From positions 1-14,618 of the forward strand of contig NZ_JABBDR010000082.1 in NCBI RefSeq assembly GCF_018854495.1: 14,618 nt of DNA. Reading direction: 5' to 3'. The notes beneath the pieces are model-generated. The model was not told the origin of the DNA, searched no databases, and was given only the letters and a program-made list of their open reading frames with translations. This document shows, one piece after another, positions 1 to 6,741 of this stretch (position 1 is its first letter; every line of letters begins with the position of its first letter). Both the position numbers and the translations under genes were made by a program. This DNA is from Acidithiobacillus ferruginosus (GTDB taxonomy: Bacteria > Pseudomonadota > Gammaproteobacteria > Acidithiobacillales > Acidithiobacillaceae).

Positions 1-22
1 CGCCCAAATTACCCAATCACCG

Positions 23-217
23 TGGTTACCAGATGGGGCGATTCCTGCTCTGGCCGGACCGTAACTGCTTTTTTTAGGTTTATGGGAACGCTTCTGCCAA
101 TCCAAGGTGTTTGTGCTTTTTTATGCGCCGCATCGGCGGCGTCTTTTAGCACACGAGCTGTCTCTGGCTGCACGAGGCGCGTCTGCTTACAAAGCAGTCG
201 CCTCGCTGGTAACCAGC
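23..217. promoter_or_regulatory. Pair of related short palindromes upstream of the first gene
   Basis: TGGTTACCA at 23-31 is a 4-bp palindrome around one T. GCTGGTAACCAGC at 205-217 is a 6-bp palindrome around one A, and its inner nine bases are the exact reverse complement of the first site. The second copy lies 21 bp before the start codon at 239. A GC-rich stem-loop (CGCCGC, loop ATCG, GCGGCG, 126-141) followed by TCTTTT lies between them and could be a weak terminator of a gene left of the window. The two palindromes could be regulator-binding sites, but such short sites can arise by chance. Confidence 0.2.
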
Positions 218-238
218 AAACTCGAAGAGGAGAGCAGT

Positions 239-490
239 ATGAAGATCGAACTGGATGGTGGCGGTAAAGTGAAGATGGCAGCGCCGCCGCAGCAATGGCA
301 CGGCGACGAAGTGATGCAGACGGCAGTGTTTGCCGGTGAGCAAATGATGGCGGTCACCGATGACGCCGGTCGGTTCGACCTGCACTACCTGGGCTTCAAG
401 ACTACTGGCTTTGCCTCTCTTGAAGATGCGAAAGCATCGGCACAGGCCTTTGCCAGGGCAGTCCTTGCTCACATGGCCGGGTTGATCTAA
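239..490 (+). CDS. Small hypothetical protein, 83 aa
   Basis: I do not recognise the family. The ATG at 239 is preceded by GAGGAG about nine bases upstream, a good ribosome binding site. The open frame continues upstream to a GTG at 107, but the strong site favours 239. The product is a soluble protein with a beta-rich first half (MKIELDGGGKVKM, then a hydrophobic strand around AGEQMMAVTDDAG) and an alanine-rich helical C-terminus from about residue 58. There is no signal peptide, membrane segment or cysteine motif. It is a single-gene unit closed by the strong terminator at 581-606. The gene is likely real; its function is unknown. Confidence 0.7.
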   Translation: MKIELDGGGKVKMAAPPQQWHGDEVMQTAVFAGEQMMAVTDDAGRFDLHYLGFKTTGFASLEDAKASAQAFARAVLAHMAGLI

Positions 491-580
491 GCAGTCCAGA
501 AAAGAGCGTTATCTTTGAGAGGCGCAATCTCAGCGCTCCGAGCGCCATCTACCCGACGGCACTTCCTGATCCATCCCCAC

Positions 581-606
581 CCCCATGCTTCGGCTTGGGG
601 TTTTTT
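581..606 (+). terminator. Rho-independent terminator after the 239-490 gene
   Basis: Stem CCCCATGC at 581-588, loop TTCG at 589-592, return arm GCTTGGGG at 593-600, then six T at 601-606. The stem has one T-T mismatch. The TTCG loop and uninterrupted T tract make this a strong intrinsic terminator. It lies about 90 bases after the stop at 490, and its T tract ends seven bases before the end of the convergent gene at 613. Confidence 0.85.
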
Positions 607-612
607 GTTGCC

Positions 613-1236
613 TCAAGGTTCAAAAACCGCCACAACATCCTCCGGCTGCCCTGCAAACTGGACCTGTACGATGTCCAGCAAATCCTCTTCCTTGTCCACC
701 CAGCCGATCCCAAAGCGATCCATTGTAGTAATGGATTGGTCTGATGGCCGCCAGTAGATAATCCGGTCAGGATGCGCTGTGTCCTTATTTCTCATGGTGT
801 TGAGAATTCTGTCAGGAAGGCAGTCTATGTAGGTGATAGGCTCGACCCCTGGCGGATACCCGATATTCCGCAAAGCAACTATAGCCGAAAGCGGCATGGG
901 CTTTGGCCAGAGATATTCGGCTTTACCAAAGTAAGTGCTGAGGCCGGATTCCAACAATGCCAAGTCCCATAGTCCGGCACCACTTCTGTGTGCAGGAACA
1001 GAGAGCATCACCAGTGGATCATCCGCACCATGGTATCGCCCTCGTATTTCACGCATGAACTCTTCTAGCCACGGCGAACAGACCCAGCCCCTCCCGTCAT
1101 GAAGAACCAGTGTTCCTACCGGATTGATTACGATGTCCGGTGTTCGCCAGTCGCGCCGCTGCGCGAAGAACGCTTCAATCTGTTGCTGCCGTGCTGCTCC
1201 CATATCAAACCCCCGTGCTGCTATCGCGTATTCCAT
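613..1236 (-). CDS. Hypothetical protein, 207 aa
   Basis: Family not recognised. The product is a soluble mixed alpha/beta protein with no signal peptide, no membrane segment and no obvious cofactor motif. It is rich in W, P, D and charged residues. The ATG at 1236 has no good ribosome binding site. The ATG at 1203 (MGAARQQQIEAFF) has GGGGG about five bases upstream, so a 196-aa product is equally plausible. The stop at 613 faces the terminator of the convergent 239-490 gene. Upstream is the hairpin array at 1276-1412, so that array would lie in its 5' leader or in the intergenic transcript. Calling it a gene rests on frame length and balanced composition. Confidence 0.6.
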   Translation of the reverse strand: MEYAIAARGFDMGAARQQQIEAFFAQRRDWRTPDIVINPVGTLVLHDGRGWVCSPWLEEFMREIRGRYHGADDPLVMLSVPAHRSGAGLWDLALLESGLSTYFGKAEYLWPKPMPLSAIVALRNIGYPPGVEPITYIDCLPDRILNTMRNKDTAHPDRIIYWRPSDQSITTMDRFGIGWVDKEEDLLDIVQVQFAGQPEDVVAVFEP

Positions 1237-1275
1237 CGTGCCAACAGGAATATTGCTGGATATTGGTATTCATCA

Positions 1276-1412
1276 CCCCCTCCGGGGGGATTTCAGGATT
1301 GCGCTATCGCGCATCCCAGTCAGGCCCTATCGGGCCATATCAGGCTCTTCGAGCCGGGTCACGCCCTGCGGGCGGGGCACGTCCGGGAACGTGCGGGCCG
1401 CTATCGCGTCCC
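1276..1412. repeat. Array of seven short consecutive hairpins with different stems
   Basis: Seven stem-loops follow one another with almost no gaps: CCCCC/GGGGG (1276-1288); GGAT-T-GCGC/GCGCATCC (1296-1316, one bulged T); GGCCC/GGGCC (1323-1336); GGCTC/GAGCC (1343-1355); CGCCC/GGGCG (1362-1374); GCACGT/ACGTGC (1377-1394); GGGcCGC/GCGtCCC (1395-1412). Stem sequences differ but the architecture repeats about every 20 bp. The first five are each immediately preceded by TCA on the plus strand. Read on the minus strand, the loops are GGA, GATA, GATA, GAA, GCA, TCCCGG and GATA, so six of seven begin with G and end with A. The array fills most of the gap between the genes at 613-1236 and 1452-1796. 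Confidence 0.8.
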
Positions 1413-1416
1413 TTGG

Positions 1417-1551
1417 AGGTGCCCAGTTCGCCGGATCGCTGCCAGTGTTTACTAAGCGTCCTTGCTCACACTCCAGGTGCCCCCGTCTCCGGTATTCCGC
1501 CATGTACCTTTGCCGTGACTGCCTTTCAGGTATCCGGCGAACTGGGCACCT
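1417..1551. repeat. 20-bp perfect inverted repeat spanning a stop codon
   Basis: The 20 bases at 1417-1436 (AGGTGCCCAGTTCGCCGGAT) are the exact reverse complement of 1532-1551, with 95 bases between. The right arm lies inside the exported-protein gene, where it encodes roughly GAQFAGYL. The left arm lies just beyond that gene's stop at 1452. A transcript of the gene could fold so that its stop codon sits in the loop. The left arm starts four bases after the hairpin array ends. Confidence 0.9.
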
Positions 1552-1796
1552 GTTCCGGCGATTCCGAAATGGATGGTCGAACCGCGCACAAATCCTGCCA
1601 CCTGGAACGGTGTGTTGCCCTCTTTGCGCCCGTGGCAAATGCCGGTGAGCCGTCCAGATACCTGGATCTGGATCGCGCAATGCCCCTGGTCTCCACCAGA
1701 GAATCGCGCTTCCCATTTTCCCGCATACGGCGTTGTCGCAAAAGCGATTCCTGAAGTTCCTAATGCAATAATTGCAAACAGTATTCTCTTCAACAT
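1452..1796 (-). CDS. Small exported (periplasmic or secreted) protein, 114 aa
   Basis: The start at 1796 has AAGGAG eight bases upstream, so the in-frame ATG at 1829 is unlikely. The N-terminus is a clear Sec signal peptide: MLKR, a hydrophobic stretch of about 12 residues, then a likely cleavage after IAFA (about residue 20). The mature part is about 94 residues, glycine- and aromatic-rich, with alternating beta-strand-like segments (YAGKWEARFSGG, AIQIQVSGRLTG, TIHFGIAGTG, GTWRN, GGTWSVS). This suggests a small beta-sandwich or barrel. Two cysteines (GHCAI, GICHG) could form a disulfide. Family and function are unknown. Its 3' end contains one arm of the 20-bp inverted repeat at 1417-1551. 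Confidence 0.75.
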   Translation of the reverse strand: MLKRILFAIIALGTSGIAFATTPYAGKWEARFSGGDQGHCAIQIQVSGRLTGICHGRKEGNTPFQVAGFVRGSTIHFGIAGTGAQFAGYLKGSHGKGTWRNTGDGGTWSVSKDA

Positions 1797-1823
1797 CCTT
1801 ATCTCTCCTTTTTCCGGGACAAC

Positions 1824-1838
1824 CCACAATTTTTGTGG
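1824..1838. promoter_or_regulatory. Palindrome upstream of the exported-protein gene
   Basis: CCACAA, three T, TTGTGG form a perfect 6-bp inverted repeat, 28 bases before the start at 1796 and upstream of its ribosome binding site. On the minus strand it follows TTAT. It could be an operator or a leader hairpin. No convincing -35/-10 pair was found beside it. Confidence 0.3.
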
Positions 1839-1952
1839 ATAACTCTATGCGCATTGTCACAATCCTGAAACAATCCATGTGCTTTTCGGGATGCCGCTTT
1901 TTTAGGCGTGCCTGGTTTCCGTTTCCCTATTGGATCCCGGCAGGACGACAGA

Positions 1953-2333
1953 TCAGGTGTATCTGGGCTCTCGTCCACAGGACCGCTCGTATTGTTCCCA
2001 GGCCTCCACATCCCTACGATCAATGCCCCAGCATAGCTCGCTGGTACCGTGTACCCACATAACGGTTCCACCACGTCGCGCACCGGGGAATGTCCAATGT
2101 GCCTGGTGGCTTCCCATCCTGTTTTCCTTTGTCGCTTTTTCAAAGGTGAATGCCAGATCCGGCCTTGCCTGACGCACCTGCGCCACAAAATCGTCGAAGT
2201 TGCTTTCATCATCATCATCGCGGCGGTTCTTGAGAAATTCAATTCGCTCTACCAAGCGCTTTTCCTGTGCGCGTTTGCGTGCCAGTTCCTCTTCAAGTTC
2301 TGCCAATCGCGTTTTGCGTTCTTCTATAGTCAT
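1953..2333 (-). CDS. Hypothetical coiled-coil protein, 126 aa
   Basis: The first ~40 residues are a strongly charged helix with heptad-like spacing (ERKTRLAELEEELARKRAQE, then RLVERIEFLKNRR), predicted as a coiled coil. An acidic linker (DDDDES) and a globular C-terminal part with several Trp (AHWTF, VMWVHG, LCWGID, EAWEQY) follow. The layout of coiled coil plus small C-terminal domain recalls nucleoid proteins such as H-NS, but no H-NS DNA-binding motif is visible, so no function is assigned. The start overlaps the stop of the preceding gene by four bases (ATGA), implying translational coupling to the 87-aa protein. Confidence 0.7.
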   Translation of the reverse strand: MTIEERKTRLAELEEELARKRAQEKRLVERIEFLKNRRDDDDESNFDDFVAQVRQARPDLAFTFEKATKENRMGSHQAHWTFPGARRGGTVMWVHGTSELCWGIDRRDVEAWEQYERSCGREPRYT

Positions 2334-2593
2334 GCCGCTTCCTCTTCCGTGGATTTCGACCCGGCAATATCCGCTACCGTATCCAGGGTATCCCGTTCTT
2401 CTTCCACCACGTCGCCCGTTTCGCGCTCCTTTTCTACCAGACTGATGATCTTGTTCAGCTTGGCAGGTTTGATGTCGAGATATTCCGCGATGGCCTTCAC
2501 GTCTTCCTTCAACTGCTCCTGCATCGACGCAACCGCGGCACGTCGGTTGATGATATCCTCAATCGCCTTTCTGGACTTCGTATCTATCTGCAT
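2330..2593 (-). CDS. Small acidic helical protein, 87 aa
   Basis: The product is almost entirely helical and charged. It starts MQIDTKSRKAIEDIINRR, has a central segment VKAIAEYLDIKPAKLNKIIS, and ends in an acidic tail. The central pattern resembles small phage-type double-stranded DNA-binding proteins such as T4 DsbA, in which a helix with a similar K-hydrophobic pattern occurs; this resemblance is weak and by eye only. AGGAG lies about eight bases before the ATG at 2593. It follows topA on the same strand after an 81-base gap and is coupled by ATGA to the coiled-coil gene after it. Confidence 0.7.
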   Translation of the reverse strand: MQIDTKSRKAIEDIINRRAAVASMQEQLKEDVKAIAEYLDIKPAKLNKIISLVEKERETGDVVEEERDTLDTVADIAGSKSTEEEAA

Positions 2594-2644
2594 GGCTCAT
2601 ACTCCTATCGTCGTCTAACGGTTCCGGCGTATTTTGTGCATCAC

Positions 2645-2667
2645 CCGCATATCGCCGTCCTATGCGG
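2645..2667 (-). terminator. Stem-loop just after topA
   Basis: CCGCATA at 2645-2651 pairs perfectly with TATGCGG at 2661-2667 across a nine-base loop, eight bases beyond the topA stop. No T tract follows on the minus strand, so it is not a typical intrinsic terminator. It could protect the 3' end of an upstream mRNA segment. Confidence 0.3.
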
Positions 2668-2674
2668 ATAATCC

Positions 2675-4804
2675 TTAATCCATGATCGTTGATCGCCGCG
2701 CTGCGGGCTTACCCGTGCGCTTCCTCGCAGGTTTGCCCGCGGACTTTTTGGCGGCGGCTTCGGGCTTGGCCTTGCCGCCCTTGCCCGCCGGCAGCGTCTC
2801 CCAGAGCTTACCGATGGCACCTTTGTCGTCCCACCAGGTTCCGTGACCCTTGGCGCATCTGAAAAAACCGTGTCTATTGGATGTCTCGTAGCGTCCGGTC
2901 GGCTTTCCGCATTCCGGGCACGCTGGCCCGTCCGTATTGGATTCCACTTTATCCCCGAAGGGTTCACCCGGTGTCCCGTCTTTGTCCTGGAGCAGATTGT
3001 GGTTATCCCGGTTGGAGCACGCCCAGAAAAAAGATCCTTTTTTCTTCTTGCTCTCGCGCCGACTGACGGTGCCGCCGCATCCGTCTACCGGGCACGGTTG
3101 CGAGTTATCTGCCCCCTTGGGCATGGTTGCGATGGTGCTTTGAATATCCGCATAGGATTTGGCTAACAGATCGCGGGGTGGCATTTTGCCTTCGGTGATG
3201 AGATCCAGGCTCTCCTCGATCAGCCGGGTGTATTCCAGACCCGCAAAGTCGAAAGGGCGCAGCGCATCGACGACCTGCTCACCCAGATCCGTCGCGTAGA
3301 GGGCCGGCGCCTTGCCTTTGCGCTTCATGTAATCACGTTTGTAGAGCACTTTAATGATACTTGCGTAGGTGGACGGGCGGCCTACGCCGTGGTCCTCCAG
3401 CGCCTTGATGAGCGTCGATTCCGTGTAGCGCGGTGGTGCCTTGGTCTTTTTGCTGACCATTTCTCCGCGCTCGGCCTTGAGCTTGTCACCGACGGAGAGC
3501 TTGGGTACCGGATTTGCGGCCTCTGTCTCTTTGCCCTCACCCTCGTCTTCGCTCTCGGTATAGAGGGCACGCCAGCCGGGGTCCGTAAGCACCGATCCCA
3601 CGGCGCGGAACAGGGCCGGGTGCGACAGGTCTCTCCAGTGAAAAGTCCCGCCATTCAGCGTACATGAAGTTTGCTGATAGATCGCATCCGGCATCTGAGA
3701 CGCCAGCGCCCGCTTGCGAATGAGCTGATAGAGGGCGCGTTGATTCGCATCCTCACCGGCTTCCTCCAACATGGGCTTCGTGGGGCGAACCGCCTCATGG
3801 GCCTCCTGGGCATCGCCCTTGGCCTTCCAGCGTCGCGGTTTGTCCACAACGGGTAGCCCGGTTTTCTCCAGCGCCGCACGCAACAGGCCTTCGCCTTCCT
3901 CAGAGAGGTTCGGGCTGTCGGTACGGTGGTAAGTGATGTGGCCATTATCAAAGAGCGCCTGTGCGGCTTTCATGATGTCTTCCACCCCAACCTTGAGGGC
4001 GCGGGCGCCATCCATCTGCATGGAGCTGGTGGTGAAGGGGGGAGCAGGGGCGCGGCGTACAGGTTTCGATTCCGCTTTGGATACGACCAGCGGCATGGAG
4101 GGCAGCGCATCGGCAAGTGCCTGGGCGAATGCCTTGTCCTGGAAGTATTCGCCCTCTTTGGTGCCGTCGATCCAGGATGCTCTCCAACCGGATACCCCGT
4201 CTTTGCCCGGCATGTGTGCGAGTACCTGGTAGAATGCCGTGGGCTTGAACGATTTGATGGCTCGCTCGCGCTCGACCACCAATGCCAGTGCCGGGCTCTG
4301 CACCCGTCCCGCCGAGGCCTTCGCCCCGATGGAATTGCTGAGGACAGGGGAGACTTCCCATCCGACCATGCGATCCAGCGCCCGGCGAGCTTCTTGCGCA
4401 GCTACCAGGCGCATGTTCACCGGGCGCGGAGCCAGTAACGCCTTACGGATCGCGGTCTCCGTCACTTCCTGGTAGGAGACGCGCTTGGCTTCACCGGGTT
4501 TGATCTTCAACACCTGGCAGACATGCCAGGCGATGCCTTCGCCCTCCCGATCCGGATCAGTGGCGATGTACACGGCATCGGCGCTCTGCGCCGCGGCACG
4601 GAGTCCGGAGACGATCTCTTTGTGCTTCGTATCCAGAATCTCGTAGCGCATGGCGAAGTCTGGCGGGCGGACATAAGCAGCTTCCCCGGTTACGGGAAGA
4701 TCCCGGATATGGCCGAGAGTGGCCTTCACCTGCCAGCCGTTTCCGAGAATATGCCCGATATGCTGGGCTTTCTTGGGTGACTCGACGATGAGGAGGGCAC
4801 TCAC
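2675..4804 (-). CDS. topA: DNA topoisomerase I (type IA), 709 aa
   Basis: A type IA topoisomerase, which relaxes negatively supercoiled DNA by single-strand cleavage through a 5'-phosphotyrosine. The N-terminal TOPRIM domain has LIVESP (Glu8) and DPDREGEG (Asp83, Asp85, Glu87). The catalytic tyrosine is Tyr292 in ITYHRTDS, and the family motif SAGRVQSP lies at 164-171. C-terminal zinc-finger-like segments follow at about 571-602 (Cys571, Cys576, Cys596) and 629-654 (Cys629, Cys632, Cys650, His654), then a Lys/Ala/Arg-rich tail. It is shorter than E. coli TopA (865 aa) and has topoisomerase I features rather than those of Topo III. The start is GTG at 4804, overlapping the stop of the 21-codon ORF by GTGA. 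Setting among TraR/DksA and Rep-like genes suggests an accessory copy carried by a mobile element. Confidence 0.95.
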   Translation of the reverse strand: MSALLIVESPKKAQHIGHILGNGWQVKATLGHIRDLPVTGEAAYVRPPDFAMRYEILDTKHKEIVSGLRAAAQSADAVYIATDPDREGEGIAWHVCQVLKIKPGEAKRVSYQEVTETAIRKALLAPRPVNMRLVAAQEARRALDRMVGWEVSPVLSNSIGAKASAGRVQSPALALVVERERAIKSFKPTAFYQVLAHMPGKDGVSGWRASWIDGTKEGEYFQDKAFAQALADALPSMPLVVSKAESKPVRRAPAPPFTTSSMQMDGARALKVGVEDIMKAAQALFDNGHITYHRTDSPNLSEEGEGLLRAALEKTGLPVVDKPRRWKAKGDAQEAHEAVRPTKPMLEEAGEDANQRALYQLIRKRALASQMPDAIYQQTSCTLNGGTFHWRDLSHPALFRAVGSVLTDPGWRALYTESEDEGEGKETEAANPVPKLSVGDKLKAERGEMVSKKTKAPPRYTESTLIKALEDHGVGRPSTYASIIKVLYKRDYMKRKGKAPALYATDLGEQVVDALRPFDFAGLEYTRLIEESLDLITEGKMPPRDLLAKSYADIQSTIATMPKGADNSQPCPVDGCGGTVSRRESKKKKGSFFWACSNRDNHNLLQDKDGTPGEPFGDKVESNTDGPACPECGKPTGRYETSNRHGFFRCAKGHGTWWDDKGAIGKLWETLPAGKGGKAKPEAAAKKSAGKPARKRTGKPAARRSTIMD

Positions 4805-4866
4805 TGCAGTTCCTGGCGATCATGAGTACGCAGGTCAACTTTGAGCTTGAGATTTTCCGTGATCAT
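4801..4866 (-). CDS. 21-aa ORF translationally coupled to topA
   Basis: A 21-codon frame beginning MITENLKLKVDLRTHDRQEL. The ATG at 4866 has GGGAG about five bases upstream. Its TGA overlaps the GTG start of topA as GTGA, so ribosomes finishing it could restart on topA. TopA also has its own weaker AGGAA site. It may be a true small protein or a leader that sets topA translation. Sequence alone cannot separate these; the ribosome binding site and exact overlap are the evidence. Confidence 0.45.
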   Translation of the reverse strand: MITENLKLKVDLRTHDRQELQ

Positions 4867-4881
4867 AAACACTCCCTGTTT

Positions 4882-5211
4882 CTATAATTCGGTTCCAGCG
4901 TTGAATACTTCTCGCGGCCTCGCCAAGTCTTCGACGATGCGATTGACGCCGCCGTGCCGCCGGAGCCGGCTATCGTCGCGGGCCTCCCGCGCGGTGGCAC
5001 ACACCACACAGCGCACGGCGTTTACCGCGGCTACCCGGCGCGGATCAATGACCTCGGCACAGTCGAGACAATACCGCGTACCGTTTTCGTCTTCGTCTGG
5101 CTGTTCCGAGCACTTCGCCCGGTCCAACTGTTCCTGAATCCTTTGTCGATTCTCGTTTTCCGTGATTTTCGTCGCCATATCCAGAGGATCGGCGCACCAT
5201 TCAGTATCCAT
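4882..5211 (-). CDS. TraR/DksA-type zinc-finger protein, 109 aa
   Basis: The C4 zinc finger reads YCLDCAEVIDPRRVAAVNAV then RCVVCATARE, with Cys48, Cys51, Cys68 and Cys71 (C-x2-C-x16-C-x2-C). This is the TraR/DksA signature, including the I-x-x-x-R-x-x-A-v pattern. Family members bind the secondary channel of RNA polymerase and alter promoter use; TraR is the short version on conjugative elements and phages and acts without ppGpp. This protein (109 aa) is longer than F TraR (73 aa) and shorter than DksA (151 aa). An N-terminal helix (about 15-35) precedes the finger. AAGGAG lies before the ATG at 5211. It probably belongs to the same transcript as topA and the HTH genes. Confidence 0.8.
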   Translation of the reverse strand: MDTEWCADPLDMATKITENENRQRIQEQLDRAKCSEQPDEDENGTRYCLDCAEVIDPRRVAAVNAVRCVVCATAREARDDSRLRRHGGVNRIVEDLARPREVFNAGTEL

Positions 5212-5252
5212 AAGAACTCCTTTTCACTTTCACGCTACCGATTCGAGTGATG

Positions 5253-5618
5253 TCATCGGTAACAGCCTTTGGGATCATAGAGAAGTCCGGCGATGGCGGC
5301 GACGCGATGCGTCAGTACCGTGCGCACTGTGGCCAAGCGCCCGTGAGTCTTTCGTTCTTGCGGCTCCCGGATGATGTAGTCCGCCTCAACGAGTTCCCGT
5401 AATGCCCGGCGAATCGTGGATTCCGAGCATCCAAGCCACTTCTGTAGTGTCACCACCCTTGGGAATACGGGGAGCGCGAGGTTATAGGTTTTTGCGCAAC
5501 TCAGGATGTCTATAAGCACTTCCCGTGCCTTATAGGAAACGTCATTCACCTGCAGAACAATGGAGCAAATAGGACCGGCCATCATTGGATTAAACCGTGG
5601 TCTGAGATTTTTTGACAT
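5253..5618 (-). CDS. Short winged-helix DNA-binding protein, paralogue of the upstream gene
   Basis: The central region (PVFPRVVTLQKWLGCSESTI, then RRALRELVEADYI and a basic wing REPQERKTHGR) is a helix-turn-helix with wing, of the kind found in MarR/GntR-like and plasmid Rep-associated proteins. It matches the N-terminal domain of the upstream 5590-6741 protein at roughly 50 of about 80 positions by eye, ending in matching Y-(N/D)-P-x-GC motifs. It lacks the long C-terminal region. The gene overlaps the end of the upstream gene by 29 bases. I chose the ATG at 5618, with AAGGGGG upstream; a GTG at 5621 and paired ATGs at 5579-5582 are alternatives. Confidence 0.75.
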   Translation of the reverse strand: MSKNLRPRFNPMMAGPICSIVLQVNDVSYKAREVLIDILSCAKTYNLALPVFPRVVTLQKWLGCSESTIRRALRELVEADYIIREPQERKTHGRLATVRTVLTHRVAAIAGLLYDPKGCYR

Positions 5619-6741
5619 CACCCGCCCCCTTCAGCATCCGAATACTCCGTTGTAGAAGCCCCAATCCTTTACTCCTATCCTCACCATAGGACTGTCTGTA
5701 CTCATGGACCACTTTCGCCGATCCATCGTGGACATAGTTATCGAGCGCCACCACGGACATGGTTTGTGTCGCTCTGGCAGCGGTGTCCGCCCTTGGGTCC
5801 GCCATAAACACCACTCCGTTGCATTGATCCTTTCCGGTTTTTATCCATCGTGGCCCTCCTGGCGAACTCCACTCGACGAGCGTGTCGCCGTACCTTTTCA
5901 TCGCCGTTTCCTGGTCGAGCAGATATTTTCGCGCATTGGCGGCGGCTCGATCCTCTTCGCCAGAACCAACATTCCCCCAAGCCTTGTACTGCGTGATTTT
6001 TTCACCGCGTTCCGCCGCCTTCAACACGCTGACCAGGTATCCAACCGGATTTTCCGCATTCAGGATTTTCTCTTTACGCAACTGCACCAAGTCGCTGAGT
6101 TTCCATGCTGCTTCTCTGGCACGAGCCATCCAGCGGCACACCTGAAAAACATGCGCCCCTTTATCGAGCAAAAACACAAGGTCTTCCGGGATGCTGGCGT
6201 GAGCACCCACCTGTTGAACGGCGACGAATTTGTCGTGAGGGACGGGGTTGCTGGGCCGCCGCAGGGTGGTAGGCGCAGGCGATTTTATCGAATAGCTTTC
6301 CTGCCGATCCTCTGGGTATTGAACGCCTGCCACTGCGGATTGCTGGCGGGCTGCCGAGCTTTTGTTGTCAAACAGGAGGCGCTGGCTGCATCCATACGGA
6401 TTGTAGGGGAGCCCAACGATAGCGGCGACGCGGTGTTTCAGCATAGTATGAACAACGGCCAACCCGCCCCTTTTTTTGTGGCCTTGAGGTTTTCTTTCGA
6501 TGTAACCCGCGTCAACCAAGGCCTTCAGGTGCCGATGGATCGTGGATTCTGAGCACTCAACGCGCTTCGCCAATGTTGCCACACTTGGGAATACGGGTTC
6601 CGCCAGATTGCGGGTTTTTGCACAACTAACGAGTTGTGCCAGCACTAAACGCGCCCTCATGGGTACGTCAGACGCTGCGTTCAGGACGGCCTGCATTGCC
6701 CCGACGATAGCCATTGGTATGACGTATGGCTTTCCTGCCAT
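5590..6741 (-). CDS. Winged-helix protein, possible plasmid-type replication or regulatory protein, 383 aa
   Basis: Residues about 50-90 form a winged HTH (PVFPSVATLAKRVECSESTI, HRHLKALVDAGYI, basic wing). The C-terminal half has no motif I can name; it contains a helical segment WMARAREAAWKLSDLVQLRK and NPVGYLVSVLKAAERG, a style seen in HTH proteins of plasmids and integrative elements. The frame is open to 6855, but a TATAAT at 6781-6786 would start transcription near 6775, so the ATG at 6741 (MAGKPYVIPMAIVG) is preferred; it also aligns with the start of the shorter paralogue. It is the first gene of the minus-strand block. A role in replication initiation is inference; autonomous regulation is an alternative. 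Confidence 0.65.
   Translation of the reverse strand: MAGKPYVIPMAIVGAMQAVLNAASDVPMRARLVLAQLVSCAKTRNLAEPVFPSVATLAKRVECSESTIHRHLKALVDAGYIERKPQGHKKRGGLAVVHTMLKHRVAAIVGLPYNPYGCSQRLLFDNKSSAARQQSAVAGVQYPEDRQESYSIKSPAPTTLRRPSNPVPHDKFVAVQQVGAHASIPEDLVFLLDKGAHVFQVCRWMARAREAAWKLSDLVQLRKEKILNAENPVGYLVSVLKAAERGEKITQYKAWGNVGSGEEDRAAANARKYLLDQETAMKRYGDTLVEWSSPGGPRWIKTGKDQCNGVVFMADPRADTAARATQTMSVVALDNYVHDGSAKVVHEYRQSYGEDRSKGLGLLQRSIRMLKGAGDVKKSQTTV

Noticed and set aside
1276..1412. CRISPR array or integron attC cluster
   Set aside because: The repeated units differ in sequence and lack unique spacers of constant length; no cas genes, no integron integrase and no attC core sites are present.
1124..1754. 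Several long plus-strand frames (174-204 codons) over 1124-1754
   Set aside because: They arise because GC-rich palindromes lack stop codons; they overlap each other and oppose supported genes.
1327..1878. 183-codon minus-strand frame across the hairpin array and the exported-protein gene
   Set aside because: It runs in another frame through the signal-peptide gene at 1452-1796, has no ribosome binding site and has Arg/Cys-rich composition typical of antisense-frame translation.
1799..2242. 147-codon minus-strand frame overlapping the coiled-coil gene
   Set aside because: The 1953-2333 frame has an ATGA-coupled start and a sensible coiled coil; the alternative begins with a run of Met and has a Lys/Arg-rich random-looking tail.
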